Shown here one piece after another: positions 32,311 to 43,384 of a stretch of DNA of 64,000 nucleotides. Origin of the DNA: Ipomoea triloba (Eukaryota > Streptophyta > Magnoliopsida > Solanales > Convolvulaceae); assembly GCF_003576645.1 (NCBI RefSeq), contig NC_044920.1, positions 13,305,073-13,369,072 on the forward strand, given 5' to 3'. The position numbers and the translations under genes were made by a program. Each line of letters starts with the position of its first letter. The stretch's first letter is position 1. The notes beneath the pieces were generated by a model, which did no database searches, was not told where the DNA came from, and was given only the letters and a program-made list of their open reading frames with translations.

Positions 32311-33639
32311 ACTTCTACAAACATGCTTTAGAGATTTGATGGAAATGTTATTCTTTTAGTAGAGTGTAGCTGGATTTATTCGGCATTCCCCGCCCCCCTC
32401 TACTTAGAGAATATATTTCCATTAGATTGCTTTTTATTTGTTTTCTTTGTTATGCTTTTCCATACTTGAGGTTATATTTCATATGTGCAGTTGATCAAGA
32501 TTTGGTGGGTATTGTAGTAAGTAATGGTGATGAAGCGTATGAGTTATATAACGATTATGCATTTAGAGTTGGTTTTAGTGTGAGGAAGTGTAAACAACAC
32601 TACCAAGGGTCTACTAAAAATGTTAAGATGAAGACATTTTTGTGCTCTAAGGCTGGTCGTAAGAAAAATAGTTGTGTGAAGGCGTATTCAAAGATTGATT
32701 TAAGGACGGGGTGTTGCGCATTTATTCAGTTTGATGTAGATGGTAATGGGGTGTGGACAGTAACAAAACACGAGAAAGCTCATAACCACAAGCTAAGCAC
32801 TAAAGACAAGAGTCATCTACTTCGTGCGCACAGAAGAATGGGAAACAATCAACTTTCATACTTAAGAGACTTAAAGAAGAGTGGGGTTGCCTTGGCGGAT
32901 GGGATAAGGTTTTTGAAACATCAGTCAGGAGGGTCTCCACTCATTGGGTTCACCAATCGAGATGCTTACGATTCATTGCCATCTGATTCATTGAAGAGCT
33001 TGGATGGAACTGATTCGAATTCGTTGATTGAAATATTTAGGAGGAGGTAGTGTAATGAGTTTGACTTCTTTTTTGACTTTGAAGTTAATGGTGATGCAAG
33101 ATTGACTAGCTTTTTTTGGAGGGACGGGCAAATGAGACGGGACTATGAGTTGTTTGGAGACTTGTTAGTGCATGATACAACATATCGCACTAACAAGTAC
33201 GACATGATATGTGGTCCATTTATAGGGATGAACCACCATTGCATGAATATTATGTTTGGGTGTGGTTTTTTGATAAATGAAAGGATAGAGTCATTTGTAT
33301 GGTTGTTTAGAGCATTTCTTAGATCTATGGGTGGCAAATGTCCACAAACCATTATGACTGATCAATGTGTAGCCATGACTGCTGCCATTTCTCAAGTGTT
33401 TACAACATCACGGCATCGTCTTTGCATATGGCATATCGGTGAGAACTCGAAGAAGCACATCAAGACACTAAGGAACAATAAGAATTTCATGGATCTATTT
33501 AATTGTTTGTTGAAGTACACAGGCACCGAAGCTGAGTTTGAGTTGTATTGGTCAAGGTATGTTATTGTATTTTACTCATTCACTTTGAGTTTGAATTTTC
33601 ATTACTATTTTTGTAAAATAATGACTTATTTATTTGTGA

Positions 33640-34045
33640 ATATACAATATAGAAGCTGTGAATATAGAGTACTAAATGTGTAAATGTAGAACAGATAGTA
33701 ATATAATTACTGAACAAGCATCACTGAAATGTGTGAATATGGACTTTTCAAACTGTGAATATAGAGTATTATAGCTGTGAATATAGAGAAATAAATGTGT
33801 GAATGTAGAACAGATAGTAATATAATTACTGAACAAGTATTACTGAAATGTGTGAATGTGGACTTTTGAAACTGTGAATGTATAGTATAGGGTTTGTGAA
33901 TGTAGAGTTATGAATGTGTGAATGTTTATCAGACTTCTACAAGTTTGAGTTCAGAGATCTTAAAAACTGTGAATGTAGAGGAGTGCATTTGTGAGCATAG
34001 AGTTATCAAATTGTGAATATAGTTTCTAAAATTGTGAATATTTTT
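33640..34045 (+). repeat. GTGAATGTAG repeat array in transposase intron 3
   Basis: About three 110-bp units with 'gtgtgaatgtagaacagatagt' and 'aatataattactgaacaagt' phrases. They fill the intron between the two catalytic exons, in sense with the gene. Confidence 0.85.
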
Positions 34046-35219
34046 TCCTTTTGTGATCTTGTGATTTTCAGGATGGTGATTGATTATAAGTGTCATAAGA
34101 ATCCGTGGTTAGAAAAATTGTACGATTGTAGGGAAAAATGGTGCCCGGCATTTAACAATGATTACTTTTCTAGTGGCATTCTATCCTCACAAAGGAGTGA
34201 GACCACAAACCATTCAATTTCTAGGAAGCTAACAAAGACAGTAAGGCTTTGTGATTTCTACTCATCGTTTGTGAGCGTTGTTTCTGAATGGAGAAGTAAG
34301 GAAAATGGTGAGGATTTTCGGTGTGCTCAAGGCATGCCCAATATGATGATGGATGATGTGAAACTTCTTTCACATGCTAGAAAGGTATATACCATTGAAA
34401 TATATTATTTGTTTGAGGAACAATTCTTGAAAGGTGCTGCTTGTCATCAAGATAGTGTTTTGAATGATGGCTGTCATTTGAAGTATCATGTTTGGCGTCC
34501 TGATAAAGATATTATAAGGCATGAAGTTAGTTTTAAGCCTACCAATTTGGATATTTCTTGTAGTTGTAAGTTGTTTTCTGAATTAGGAATTTTGTGCTGC
34601 CATTGTTTACGCATTATGAATGTACATTGCATTTGTTCTATTCCCGATAAATACATTTTGAAAAGGTGGACAAAGAAAGTTGCTGAAGGCAAGGCTGTTG
34701 ATATGGGTTCTTTGTCTTCTAATGTTAGTGTTGCTCCTTCAATTTGGGTTGTTGAGATGACTAGGAAGTTTCAAAGACTAATTGTTTCTTGTCAAGACAA
34801 CAGTGCAGCTAGACAGCGTTGTGAAGAAGCTTTTGAAAGTGCAAAGAAAAGTGTTGAAACCGAGGTTGGTTATGTCCATATTGAAGAGTCTGATGTCCCA
34901 TCTTCAAGTGGTATTGTACAAGATCCATCAAGCCGGAGATTGAAAGGTGAGCGTAATAAGAGGCGAAGTAGAATTATTGAAAAGAAGTCTGCTGTAGCTA
35001 GGGGGCGAAAGAGTTCTGCAAACAAGGTTGCTTCAATTACAAAGGGTGTTGTTCAATCTATTTTGTCGGGAAGTTTATCTGAGATTGCTGGGGATGGATA
35101 TCTTGTACATCCAAGTTCTGGGAGTTCTGAATTAGTTCATGTTAATAGGAGATGGCAATATATTTTTTGTATTTGTGAACATTTAGTTATAAAATTTCTT
35201 TGGAGTTATTAATTAGTAC

Positions 35220-35860
35220 ATTTCAGTGATACTTGTGGAGTGTTGAAATTGTGAATTTAGAGTTATTAAGTTGTGAATGTTTAGTTTTAAAACTGAAATG
35301 TAGAACAGATAGTAATATAATCACTGAAATGTGTGAATGTAGTTTTTAATCTGTGAATATAGTGTATAGAATATGTGAATATATTGAAATGAATGTGTGA
35401 ATGTAGAACAGATAGTAATATAATTACTGAACAAGTATCACTGAAATGTGTGAATATGGACTTTTCAAACTGTGAATATAGAGAATTGAAGTTGTGAATA
35501 TAGAGACATGAATGTGTGAATGTAAAACAGATAGTAATATAATTACTGAAATGTATGAATGTGAACTTTTCAGACTGTGAATATAGAGTATTGAAGCTGT
35601 GAATATAAGGACATGAATGTGTGAATGTAGAACAGATAGTAATATAATTACTGAAATTGTGAATTTCGAGTTATTAAGTTGTGAATGTTTAGTTTTAAAA
35701 CTGTTAATACATTATTTAAAAACTGTGAATATATAGTATACGAGGTTAACAAAGTTAAGATTATTGTGGTCAATGGTCAATTTGTAGTTAGAGAAGTGTG
35801 AATGTGGAGTTTTGAAATTATGAATATATAGCTATCGGGGTGTGAATATGTAACAAAATT
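35220..35860 (+). repeat. GTGAATGTAG repeat array downstream of the transposase
   Basis: Same units, in plus orientation, from the end of the last transposase exon toward the centre of the element. Confidence 0.85.
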
Positions 35861-36127
35861 AAAACGTGTACAAAAAAGGATTACAACATAGTTATATAGG
35901 AGTACAAGGAACTATTGGATATTCACATTTGAGTACAAGCTGTTCATTTCTTGTTGTACAACAGTTTGGTTTTCTTGATCACAATGTTTTTCAATGTGTT
36001 GGCACGCCACCTTATGATTGTTGCGGTATACTTAGCCCTCAATTCAATTAAGAAATCTTCCTACAGCACCCTTTGTCTCCTGCTCTTTCTCCTTCTCTTG
36101 TTGCTGCTCTTTCTCCTTCTGTTGTTG

Positions 36128-36808
36128 CTATGCTGGTGGTGGTGTTGGAGTCAGCCCCAAATCCCTCTCTTGTTGCTGTGCTGGTGGTGGTGTTGGAGTT
36201 AGCCCCAAATCAAAGCTAGGAGCATCTACTTGGTCTGATGGCTGTGGTGTTTGAGATAGCCCCAAGTCAAAACAAGGGGCATTAGGGTCCATTTGTTTCC
36301 TTGTCTTTTCAAAGGCTTCGACAAGGGCATCTACAGCCGTAGTGAAGCTTTCACTACCAAAGAAGATGTCGTCCACTTGGGAGGATGTTGGGGTTGAAGT
36401 GGCTTCTATGGTGCTGGCAACATTAAGCATGTTAGATAAGCCCGAAAATGTCTTCCTCATCACATTTACGGGTGTTTCTTGCTTTCCAATCTCAGCCATA
36501 GCCTCACCAAATTCTCCTACCGTCGAAGCTAGCTTTTGTAAGATCCCTGCCACTCTATCTACACTTGATGATGGCACATTCAATGCTGGTTCAGCAGCAA
36601 CAGGAGCTTGATCATTCTGCCTGGAGGTGGCAGCAGCAACATCATCAGGTTTTGATATTCAGGAGATAACTGTCCCCCTTCCAAACGACCCTGATTTGTT
36701 TTCTTCTTTAATCCTTTTTCTGGCAAGTTCAGCACTCCACCCAACAATGGTTGGGTATGTTCTATTCACTCGCATCCCCTTGAACTGTACTCGGTCAAAG
36801 TACACAAG
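36128..36808 (-). pseudogene. MULE companion gene, second exon
   Basis: After a GCAG acceptor (36,811-36,809) the minus strand encodes LVYFDRVQFKGMRVNRTYPT and VGWSAELARKRIKEENK. A TGA at 36,661-36,659 interrupts it. The frame resumes with a low-complexity region ending in repeats of DLGLTPTPPPA before a stop at 36,128. The LVYFDRV segment after the first exon's VAFIL is the arrangement seen in plant MULE-borne proteins related to Ulp1 peptidases. No peptidase His/Asp/Cys region is recognisable here. Confidence 0.6.
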
Positions 36809-36849
36809 CTGCATAAGATAGGGAGTTAGAACTGAAGTTTAGTAATTAT

Positions 36850-37525
36850 ATTAGCAAACTCTACATTCACACCTTCTATACTCTATATTCACAGTCTGAA
36901 AAGTCCACATTCATACATTTCAGTAATTATATTACTATCTGATCTACATTCACACATTCATGTCTCTATATTCACAGATTCAATACTCTATATTCACAGT
37001 TTGAGAAGTCCATATATCACACATTTCAGTGATACTTGTTCAGTAATTATATCACACATTCACACACTCAGTACAGTATATTCACATATTCAATACACTA
37101 TATTCACAGATTGAAAACTCCACATTCACACATTTCAGTAATGATATTACTATCTGTTCTACATTCACAAATTCATGTCCATATATTCACAGCTTCAATA
37201 CTCTATATTCACAGTCTGAAAAGTCCACATTCATACATTTCAGTAATTATATTACTATCTGTTCTACATTCACACATTCATGTCCATATATTCACAGCTT
37301 CAATACACTATATTCACACATTTCAGTGATACTTGTTCAGTAATTATATCACACATTCACACATTAAGTACTCTATATTCACATATTCAATACACTATAT
37401 TCACAGATTGAAAAAACCACATTCACACATTTCAGTAATTATATTAGTATCTGTTCTACATTCACACATTCATGTTTCTATATTCACAGCTTCAATACTC
37501 TATATTCACAAACAAATAAGTCATT
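36850..37525 (-). repeat. GTGAATGTAG repeat array in companion-gene intron (minus-oriented)
   Basis: The same 110-bp units, but on the minus strand ('ctacattcacacattcatg' on plus). They form nearly the whole intron between the two companion-gene exons, again in sense with the gene that contains them. Confidence 0.88.
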
Positions 37526-37570
37526 ATTTTATAAAAATAGTAATAAAAATTCAAAATAAAGTGAACTTAC

Positions 37571-38490
37571 TAGGATGAATGCAACCGGTCCGGTGAAGAA
37601 TTGCTTTTCATTCCTTTGAAATGATTGAATGGAGTCAACCATAAACTTGTGTGTATAGGCACACCAATTGTAGTTCTTGATCTGATCAAGGTCTATCAAG
37701 GATTTTAAAATCCTAAAGTTGCAACACCTGTCTTGGTGGCCACGCAGCATCGCCGATACGACAAACAGGACAAAGTCCCGTTTAAACATATCGTCATGGT
37801 CTCCTCTTCTCAAAATTTGCTCCGGCATTGATGTTGTGATTGGGGATTTACCATCAATTCCCCATCGCTCCCTCCATAAGTTCACGAGGTTGGCATACGC
37901 TCCAGTAGCACCATCTTCTGCCATATGCTCAAATCTTGTGGCCTCCTCAACCACTTCGCCCTCCTGTGGGATCCCCAATGTTCGCTGAACATCGTCCTCC
38001 TCAATGAGTAGCAGTTCACCCCCTTCAAGCCGGATAGCAGAGCGATAGACATCAAACTGTCTAATCAAATATTTCATTAAAGGGCCTTCACTTTTTGTTA
38101 GTTGAAGGTGTAATATCCCTCCAAATCCTATCTCCTCCACAACCTTTTTCTGTTCATCATTCAGTTGTTGCACAAACTCAGCCACAATCTTTGGGCTCAT
38201 CCTTGTATTCTAGGTTTTTTGTTGTTTCCCTACATTTTCATCCTCATCTGTTTGTGGATTTTTTCTTGTAGATTTTCTTTTCGATGTTGTTTCACCCCGA
38301 ATTCCTTCCTCTTGTTCCACTGCTTTCCTCTTTCCTATTTTTTTTCAGCAGCAGATGGCCTGTCATTTCATTGTTTTGTTCTTATTTCAGCTTGTATAGA
38401 TGAGTCCGAAGTTGCTGCCTCTACAGCTTGAGAGCTATGCCTAGCTCTTGTCTTCCTTACTTCTTTGTTCACACGTGTAGGATTTGTTTT
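37571..38490 (-). pseudogene. MULE companion gene, first exon(s) (Ulp1-associated type)
   Basis: From 38,200 the frame is open: MSPKIVAEFVQQLNDEQKKV, then GFGGILHLQLTK, EEDDVQRTLGIPQEGE and later NWCAYTHKFMVDSIQSF, with VAFIL before a GTAAGT donor. The FGG(I/L)L and EDVxRxLGIP motifs are typical of uncharacterised plant proteins carried by Kaonashi-like MULEs, often fused to Ulp1-type SUMO peptidases. Upstream to 38,490, a lysine-rich N-terminus starting MEKTNPTRVNKEVRKTRAR is interrupted by a frameshift and a TAG, so the full protein is not made. The gene converges on the transposase gene. Confidence 0.6.
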
Positions 38491-38749
38491 CTCCATTTCT
38501 GCCAATTCTGCCAATGAATAGTTTAGAAATAAAATGCAACCTCAAGTATAACAAGGTGAACAAAAATTTTATATTTGATGAAAATATAATCTGTTAGTAG
38601 AGGGGGGATGGGGAATGCCGAATAAATCCAGCTACGCTCTACTAAAAGAATAACATTTCCATCGAAACTCTAACTGTATGTATGTACCCAAATACATAAA
38701 TATATTTTCACAAATACAAAGCTATATGTAGCAAAAACAGAACACCACA

Positions 38750-39540
38750 GGGCTATAGATTCACACATTGAAAACTCTACATTCACATAACTTATACTAC
38801 ATACTCACAATTTGGAAACACCACAGGGCTATATGTTTATTTATTATGTTACCACTTTTATGCATTCACACATTCATAACTCCACATTCACAGAACCTAT
38901 ACTCTATATTCACAATTAGAAAACACCACATTCACACATTTCAGTGATACTTGTTCAGTAATATAATTACTATCTGTTCTACATTCACACATTCGTAACA
39001 CTACATTCACAGACCCTATACTCCATATTCACAGTTTGAAAACTCTAGATTCACACATTTCAGGGGCAATATGTTTAGTACTTATATCAGCACTGTTATG
39101 CATTCACACATTCAAAACACTACATTCTTCACAGAACCAGTACTCTATATTCACAGTTTGAACACTCCACATTCACAAATTATAGGGTTATATGTTTAGT
39201 AATTATATTTATCAATGTTATGCATTTAGACATTCAAAACTCTATTTTCACACTTCATATACTCCATATTCACAGTTTGAAAACTCTAGATTCACACATT
39301 TCAGTAATGATATTACTATCTGTTCTACATTCACACATTCATGTCCATATATTCACAGCTTCAATACTCTATATTCACAGTTTGAACACTCCACATTCAC
39401 AAATTATAGGGTTATATGTTTAGTAATTATATTTATCAATGTTATGCATTTAGACATTCAAAACTCTATTTTCACACTTCATATACTCCATATTCACAGT
39501 TTGAAAACCTCAAATTCACAGAGATTAAACTCTAGGTCAC
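38750..39540 (-). repeat. GTGAATGTAG repeat array, minus-oriented, upstream of companion gene
   Basis: Continuation of the inverted units from the companion-gene 5' side toward the right end of the MULE, mirroring 31,900-32,310 on the left. Confidence 0.85.
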
Positions 39541-40024
39541 AAAATTATAATCTCATTTGTGAACTATTAACATTGTATGTTACATACAATAGAAATCTAT
39601 TCCACAGAAACTCGTTAAACTACTTAGAATCACAAAATATTGAATAAAACGTGAAATTTTTGAACTAAAATCCCATAATATAAAAATGCGAAGAAATACC
39701 TGTTTTCAAAATGCTTCAAAGATACGATGAAGACTGCGGCTGACTGTTGTTGCAAAACATTCTGGCGAACAATGCGTTGAACGAGTGCTATAATGAGCGA
39801 TGTAGGTGCGATAATGGCGGAAAATGGCGAAATCGCTTTTGCGGATGAAGGAGAGTGAATCGTCGTTGAAATGTTGAAGAAGAGTGTAACTTGCGCCAAA
39901 AGAATGATATATGATTTATATATTTTAAAAAAAAAATCTGATTGGCTGGGGATAATGGTGCTACTAACAGCACCGTTATCCCCAGCAATGAAACGTCGTC
40001 GTTTAAGGACCCAGGTCCACCTTG

Positions 40025-40108
40025 CACCTACATCAATTGTTATGCCGTGGACCCAGGTCCACCTTGCAAGGTGGACCTGGGTCCACGACATAACAATTGA
40101 TGCAGGTG
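40025..40108. repeat. 84-bp near-perfect palindrome at the MULE right end
   Basis: The arms run from CACCTACATCAATTG at the left to CAATTGATGCAGGTG at the right, with TTATGCCGTGGACCCAGG and TTGCAA at the centre. There are only about two mismatches between arms. It could be a minimal foldback MITE of the family or the inverted terminus of the MULE. Confidence 0.85.
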
Positions 40109-40181
40109 TCGGACTTAGTCAGTGCGAGTTGGTGGGCTACACGGGCTAGCCCATATGGGCCACGAGCCAACCTGTGGGATT

Positions 40182-40258
<77 letters not shown>

Positions 40259-40310
40259 CATACATGTATACATATATATATATATATATACACATACATA
40301 CATGTATACA
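40182..40310. repeat. (AT)n microsatellite with (ACAT)n
   Basis: About 70 bp of AT repeats followed by two copies of 'acacatacatacatgtatac' with a further AT run between them. Reading frames through this on both strands are repeat artefacts. Confidence 0.95.
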
Positions 40311-40416
40311 CTAAACATAATTTTATCAACATTATCTGCTCTAATTTGTCGATGTAGTTGGTGGATTTTTTTTCAAAACTCATCGCACTCGACCAAATGT
40401 GCATATCCACCGGTTG

Positions 40417-40761
40417 TTATGCCATGGACCTGGGTTCACCTTGCAAGGTGGATTCGAGTCCATGTTCACAATTTCATAACTATATATTTACAATTTAATA
40501 ACTCTATGTTCACAATTTCATAAATCAATGTTTACAATTTCATAACTCTATGTTCGCGATTTTATAACTCTATGTTCGCGATTTCATAACTCTATATTCA
40601 ACAGTATCGTAACTCTATGTTCAACAGTACAACACAATTTTTGAATATATATAACAAAATTGTGAATAAAGAGTTATGAAATTGTAAACATAATAAAGTT
40701 TTAAAATTGTGAACATGGACTTGGGTCCACCTTGCAAGATGGACAAGGGTCCATAGCATAA
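40417..40761. mobile_element. Mutator-type MITE, copy C
   Basis: It begins TTATGCCATGGACCTGGG and ends with the diverged inverse (CCATAGCATAA). The interior of 'cataactctatgttcacaat' phrases closely matches copy A at 12,782-13,165. It lies between the MULE and the hAT right end within the RLK2 intron. Confidence 0.75.
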
Positions 40762-40970
40762 TTTGCCGAATACCACCCTCACTTTTCAATTTCAGTTTAG
40801 TGGTTTAACCCGTTCGATAAACCTAACAACTCGCCATTAGAGCCAATCCAATCTGAAAAAAAAAAAATCATTTAGCCCAACAGTCCTACAGGACTTGCCC
40901 AAAATCTAGCGGGTTGATCCAATTAACATCCCTAGCTTCAAAAGTCTTGAAATATATAGTGACTTACCAG

Positions 40971-41510
40971 GAGCTATATAGCCAAAAGAGCCAGCAACTG
41001 TGGACACTTTGTTGGGATCTCCATGATTTATCAATGTTCTGGCAAGGCCAAAGGCCAAAATCTGCAATCTTGACATTGAACTCTGAATCTAAAAGAACAC
41101 TGCTGGATTTCACATCTCTATGAATAATTGGTTGTGAGCAATTGTGATGCATATATGACAGCCCTTGAGCAGCTCCAATTGCGATACGTAGCCTAGTAGG
41201 CCAATCCAGGAATTCACCGGGTGGTCTTCATTTTGCATGAAGCCATAGGTCGAGGCTGCAATTTTCCATGTATTCATAAACAAGTAGGTTTGATTCTTCA
41301 CTTGAAATGCAGCACCAGAGCTTTACTATGTTGGACTGACGAATTGTGCCCAATATCTGAACCTCTACTTGAAACTCCTTCTCAAGCATCTCATCCAACT
41401 TGTGGTTGCTCCAAATCCTCTTGACATCAACTTTCTCTCCATTACTCAACGACGACACAACATAAACTTTCCCTGATCCACCACTCCCAACAACATTTTT
41501 CTCTGTTAAT
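40971..41510 (-). pseudogene. RLK2 kinase N-lobe and catalytic loop
   Basis: On the minus strand: glycine loop VGSGGSGKV, VDVKRI (Ala of the usual VAVK is Asp, Lys kept), LVYEYMENCSLDLWLHAK, then an in-frame TGA, then FLDWPTR and [14 protein letters not shown] 7-bp tandem duplication (TTTGGCC) within the ADFGLA codons shifts the frame. The exon ends at a good CTG|GTAAGT donor at about 40,970. The equivalent RLK1 exon has none of these defects. Confidence 0.9.
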
Positions 41511-41514
41511 AATC

Positions 41515-42230
41515 TGTATATACAAAGTTATATTCTGTAAAAAAGAAAATTGTATTTATTTTTATTTTATATTTTCTCTGTTAATAATCTGTATATACAA
41601 ATTAAAGTTATATTCTGTAACCAAAAAAAATTGAATATATAGTGAATGCATATGGAAAACATATGATAGAGACATGGGACCGGGGCAACTGCCCAAGTGG
41701 GGTGTCTTTCGGCCCAAGAATAATATAAGATGTATTGTCATGGGGGTTTGAACCCGTGTTGCAAAAATTCTACATAGGGGTGGATTAATCCCCGTCTAGG
41801 CGCTAGGCGCCGGTCGATCGCCTAGGTATCACCTTAAATGGTGGTCTAGGCAGCTGGCTGGCTAGGCGATCGCTTAGGTGCCTAAGCTCCGCCTAGGCCA
41901 CCTAAGAATAGCTTAAGCCGCTTAGGCGTTAACTGCCTAGACCTCCTAGGTGCCGACTAGACCTCCTAGGCATCGACTAGTTGGTCAACTAACTATTGTT
42001 CTTTTTTTTTAATGGGTTATTTCACTCAAAACAACATCATTTTGAGCGAAATAACCTTAAATTGTACAAACTCTAAATACTACTTTATAATTATTAGTCT
42101 TTAAAAAATACAATTATTAGTCTTTAAAAAATACACGGGTGCCTAGGCGCCGATTAATCCGCGCCTAGGCGTCCTAGGCGCTCCCCAAACGCTTGAGGAG
42201 CGCCTATCGATTTTTTCAACCATGATTTGA
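41515..42230. repeat. Mixed repeats: duplicated 'tctgtatatacaa' block and TAGGCGC palindromic element
   Basis: Two direct copies of 'ttctctgttaataatctgtatatacaa' lie at about 41,497 and 41,574. A tRNA-like stretch follows (CCCAAGTGG near 41,691; GGGGTTTGAACCCG near 41,743), suggesting a SINE relic. From about 41,780 to 42,210 there is an element rich in CCTAGGCG/CGCCTAGG palindromes, with 'ggattaatcc' near its left end and 'cgattaatccgcgcc' near its right end, so it is probably a foldback transposon. No gene was seen. Confidence 0.5.
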
Positions 42231-42459
42231 ACCCATAACCTCTCACATAATAACGCAAAGATAAACTACCAAAACTATCAAAATCTTGTGTACTAAAGAG
42301 CAGGAAGCTCCACTTATGCATGGGAGTGCGCTGGAAGCAAAGTAGTGAAGTGACACATGTATGGTCATGAATGAAGTTGTCTGATGTCGTCAATTTGTCA
42401 ACCATATGTAAGTAATTCAAAAATATAAATAGGGTGCCTTCCATCACCTTAAAGGGCGT

Positions 42460-42880
42460 CCCTTGGCTCACTAAATGCGTCTTGGTCCATTGATTTGAGT
42501 ATTCTCTTTCTTGCCGGCACGCTAGGGTTCTAGTCCTGTTGGTAACACATTTAGTTTTGTTTTATTTGTTAGTCCTTGAGCTTTATCGGCCCGCCATTTT
42601 GGGTTTAGAGCTATATTATTTATTATTTATGTATTCTTTGGGCAGCTGTTTGGGCCAATATCTCGGGCTTTGTTGGTAACATATTTAGTTTTGTTTTATT
42701 CGTTAGTCATTTAGCTTGTGTTATTTATTATCGGCCCGCCATTTTGGGCTTTATTCAATTCCTTAGAGCTATAGTATTTATTATTTATGTATTCTTTGGG
42801 CCGCCGTTTGGGCCAATATCTCGGGCTTTGTATGTGTTATTTTGAGCCTAGCGCCTCGGGTAATAAAGCTGCTTTCTTCC
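42460..42880. repeat. SINE-like repeat with internally duplicated 3' part
   Basis: This contains 'ttggtccattgatttgagta' and 'gctagggttctagtcc', resembling pol III A and B boxes. After it, a block of about 135-150 bp ('ttggtaacacatttagttttg', 'cggcccgccattttggg', 'tttgggccaatatctcgggc') is present twice. Confidence 0.55.
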
Positions 42881-42937
42881 TACCCCATTCTGTACCCCTA
42901 TACTTGATTTATGGTGGACCAGTCCCAAAAAACCATC

Positions 42938-42940
<3 letters not shown>

Positions 42941-43022
<82 letters not shown>
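42941..43022. repeat. (AC)n microsatellite, ending in (AT)n
   Basis: About 70 bp of perfect CA repeat and a short AT tail. Confidence 0.97.
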
Positions 43023-43129
43023 TAGACATAAACATATTCCATATCAAATAATATCCAAAAGCATATAAACTAAATATAATTTTGCAAATATAGCAACTTG
43101 AACAATTAGGAATTATAACAGAAAATAAA

Positions 43130-43312
43130 CATACCGTTAACCGAAGATTTATATCGTGTTGATAGCGTGTTATAATTATTGATTTTAGCTCGTAGCCATC
43201 TCCGGAAAAATGGATTGTATAAACATACCGTTCATCAAAAATTTATATCGTGTTGATAACGTGTTATAATTATTGATTTTAGCTCGTAGCCTTCTCCGGA
43301 GAAATGGATTGT
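43130..43312. repeat. Two direct copies of an 88-bp unit
   Basis: The phrase 'tttatatcgtgttgata' followed by 'cgtgttataattattgattt' and 'tagctcgtagcc' occurs twice in tandem, with few changes. Confidence 0.85.
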
Positions 43313-43384
43313 ATTATTGATGAAGACAATACAAAGAAATGGATGAAGAGAGACTAGAAAGAATGTAGAGACAGTGTGTTCATT

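Larger units (their letters stand above)
31354..35212 (+). pseudogene. FAR1/FHY3-type MULE transposase gene
   Basis: This is the transposase of the surrounding MULE. Exons: 31,354-31,413 (start), 31,777-31,854, 32,490-33,556, and 34,072 to about 35,212, joined by good GT-AG sites; the exon 3/4 junction restores ELYWSRMVIDYK. It has a FAR1 DNA-binding domain (EAYELYNDYAFRVGFSVRK, later HEKAHNHKL), a DDE transposase core with D in HDTTYRTNKY and in TIMTDQ, the CIWHI C-x2-H motif, and a SWIM zinc finger (CSCKLFSELGILCCHCLRI). The basic C-terminus looks nuclear. A TAG at 33,048-33,050 (probably from CAG) sits just before the catalytic core and disables it. FAR1/FHY3 regulators descend from such transposases, but the terminal repeats argue for a transposon copy. 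Confidence 0.85.
30869..40093. mobile_element. Mutator-like element (MULE) with two convergent genes, decayed
   Basis: The left end is TTATGCCGTGGACCCAGG, then GGTGGACCTGGGTCC and AAAACGACGTCGTTTT. The right end has the same parts inverted ('aaacgtcgtcgttt' near 39,991, then the GGACCCAGGTCC hairpins to 40,093). Inside are a plus-strand FAR1-type transposase and a minus-strand companion gene, with repeat-filled introns. I could not find a clean 9-bp target duplication, and a separate palindrome seems to be attached at the right end, so boundaries are approximate. Confidence 0.7.
30763..40934. mobile_element. hAT-type element inside the RLK2 intron, containing nested elements
   Basis: The ends TAGGGATGTAAAAGTGGG (left) and, inverted, TAGGGATGTTAATTGG (right) are typical of plant hAT elements. 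Both have GCGGGTT a little further in. Flanking octamers GTTTCAAG (30,755-30,762) and GCTTCAAA (40,935-40,942) match at 6 of 8 positions, consistent with an aged 8-bp target duplication within the intron. No hAT transposase is visible. Most of the interior is a Mutator element plus MITE copy C. Confidence 0.65.

Noticed and set aside
32427..35212. Host FAR1/FHY3-like transcription regulator
   Set aside because: The gene lies between Mutator-type ends, has a premature stop before the catalytic core, introns full of element repeats and a convergent MULE companion gene. A transposase copy is the simpler reading.
40182..40310. Long open frames of alternating Ile/Tyr or Tyr/Ile on both strands
   Set aside because: They are translations of (AT)n and (ACAT)n microsatellites. 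The same applies at 55,544-55,648 and to the Thr/His run at 42,941-43,022.
40417..40761. A 9-bp target duplication for the Mutator-type MITEs
   Set aside because: I compared flanking 9-mers for copies A, C and D and for the large element and found no match. The ends may be imprecisely set or the duplications decayed, so I do not claim them.
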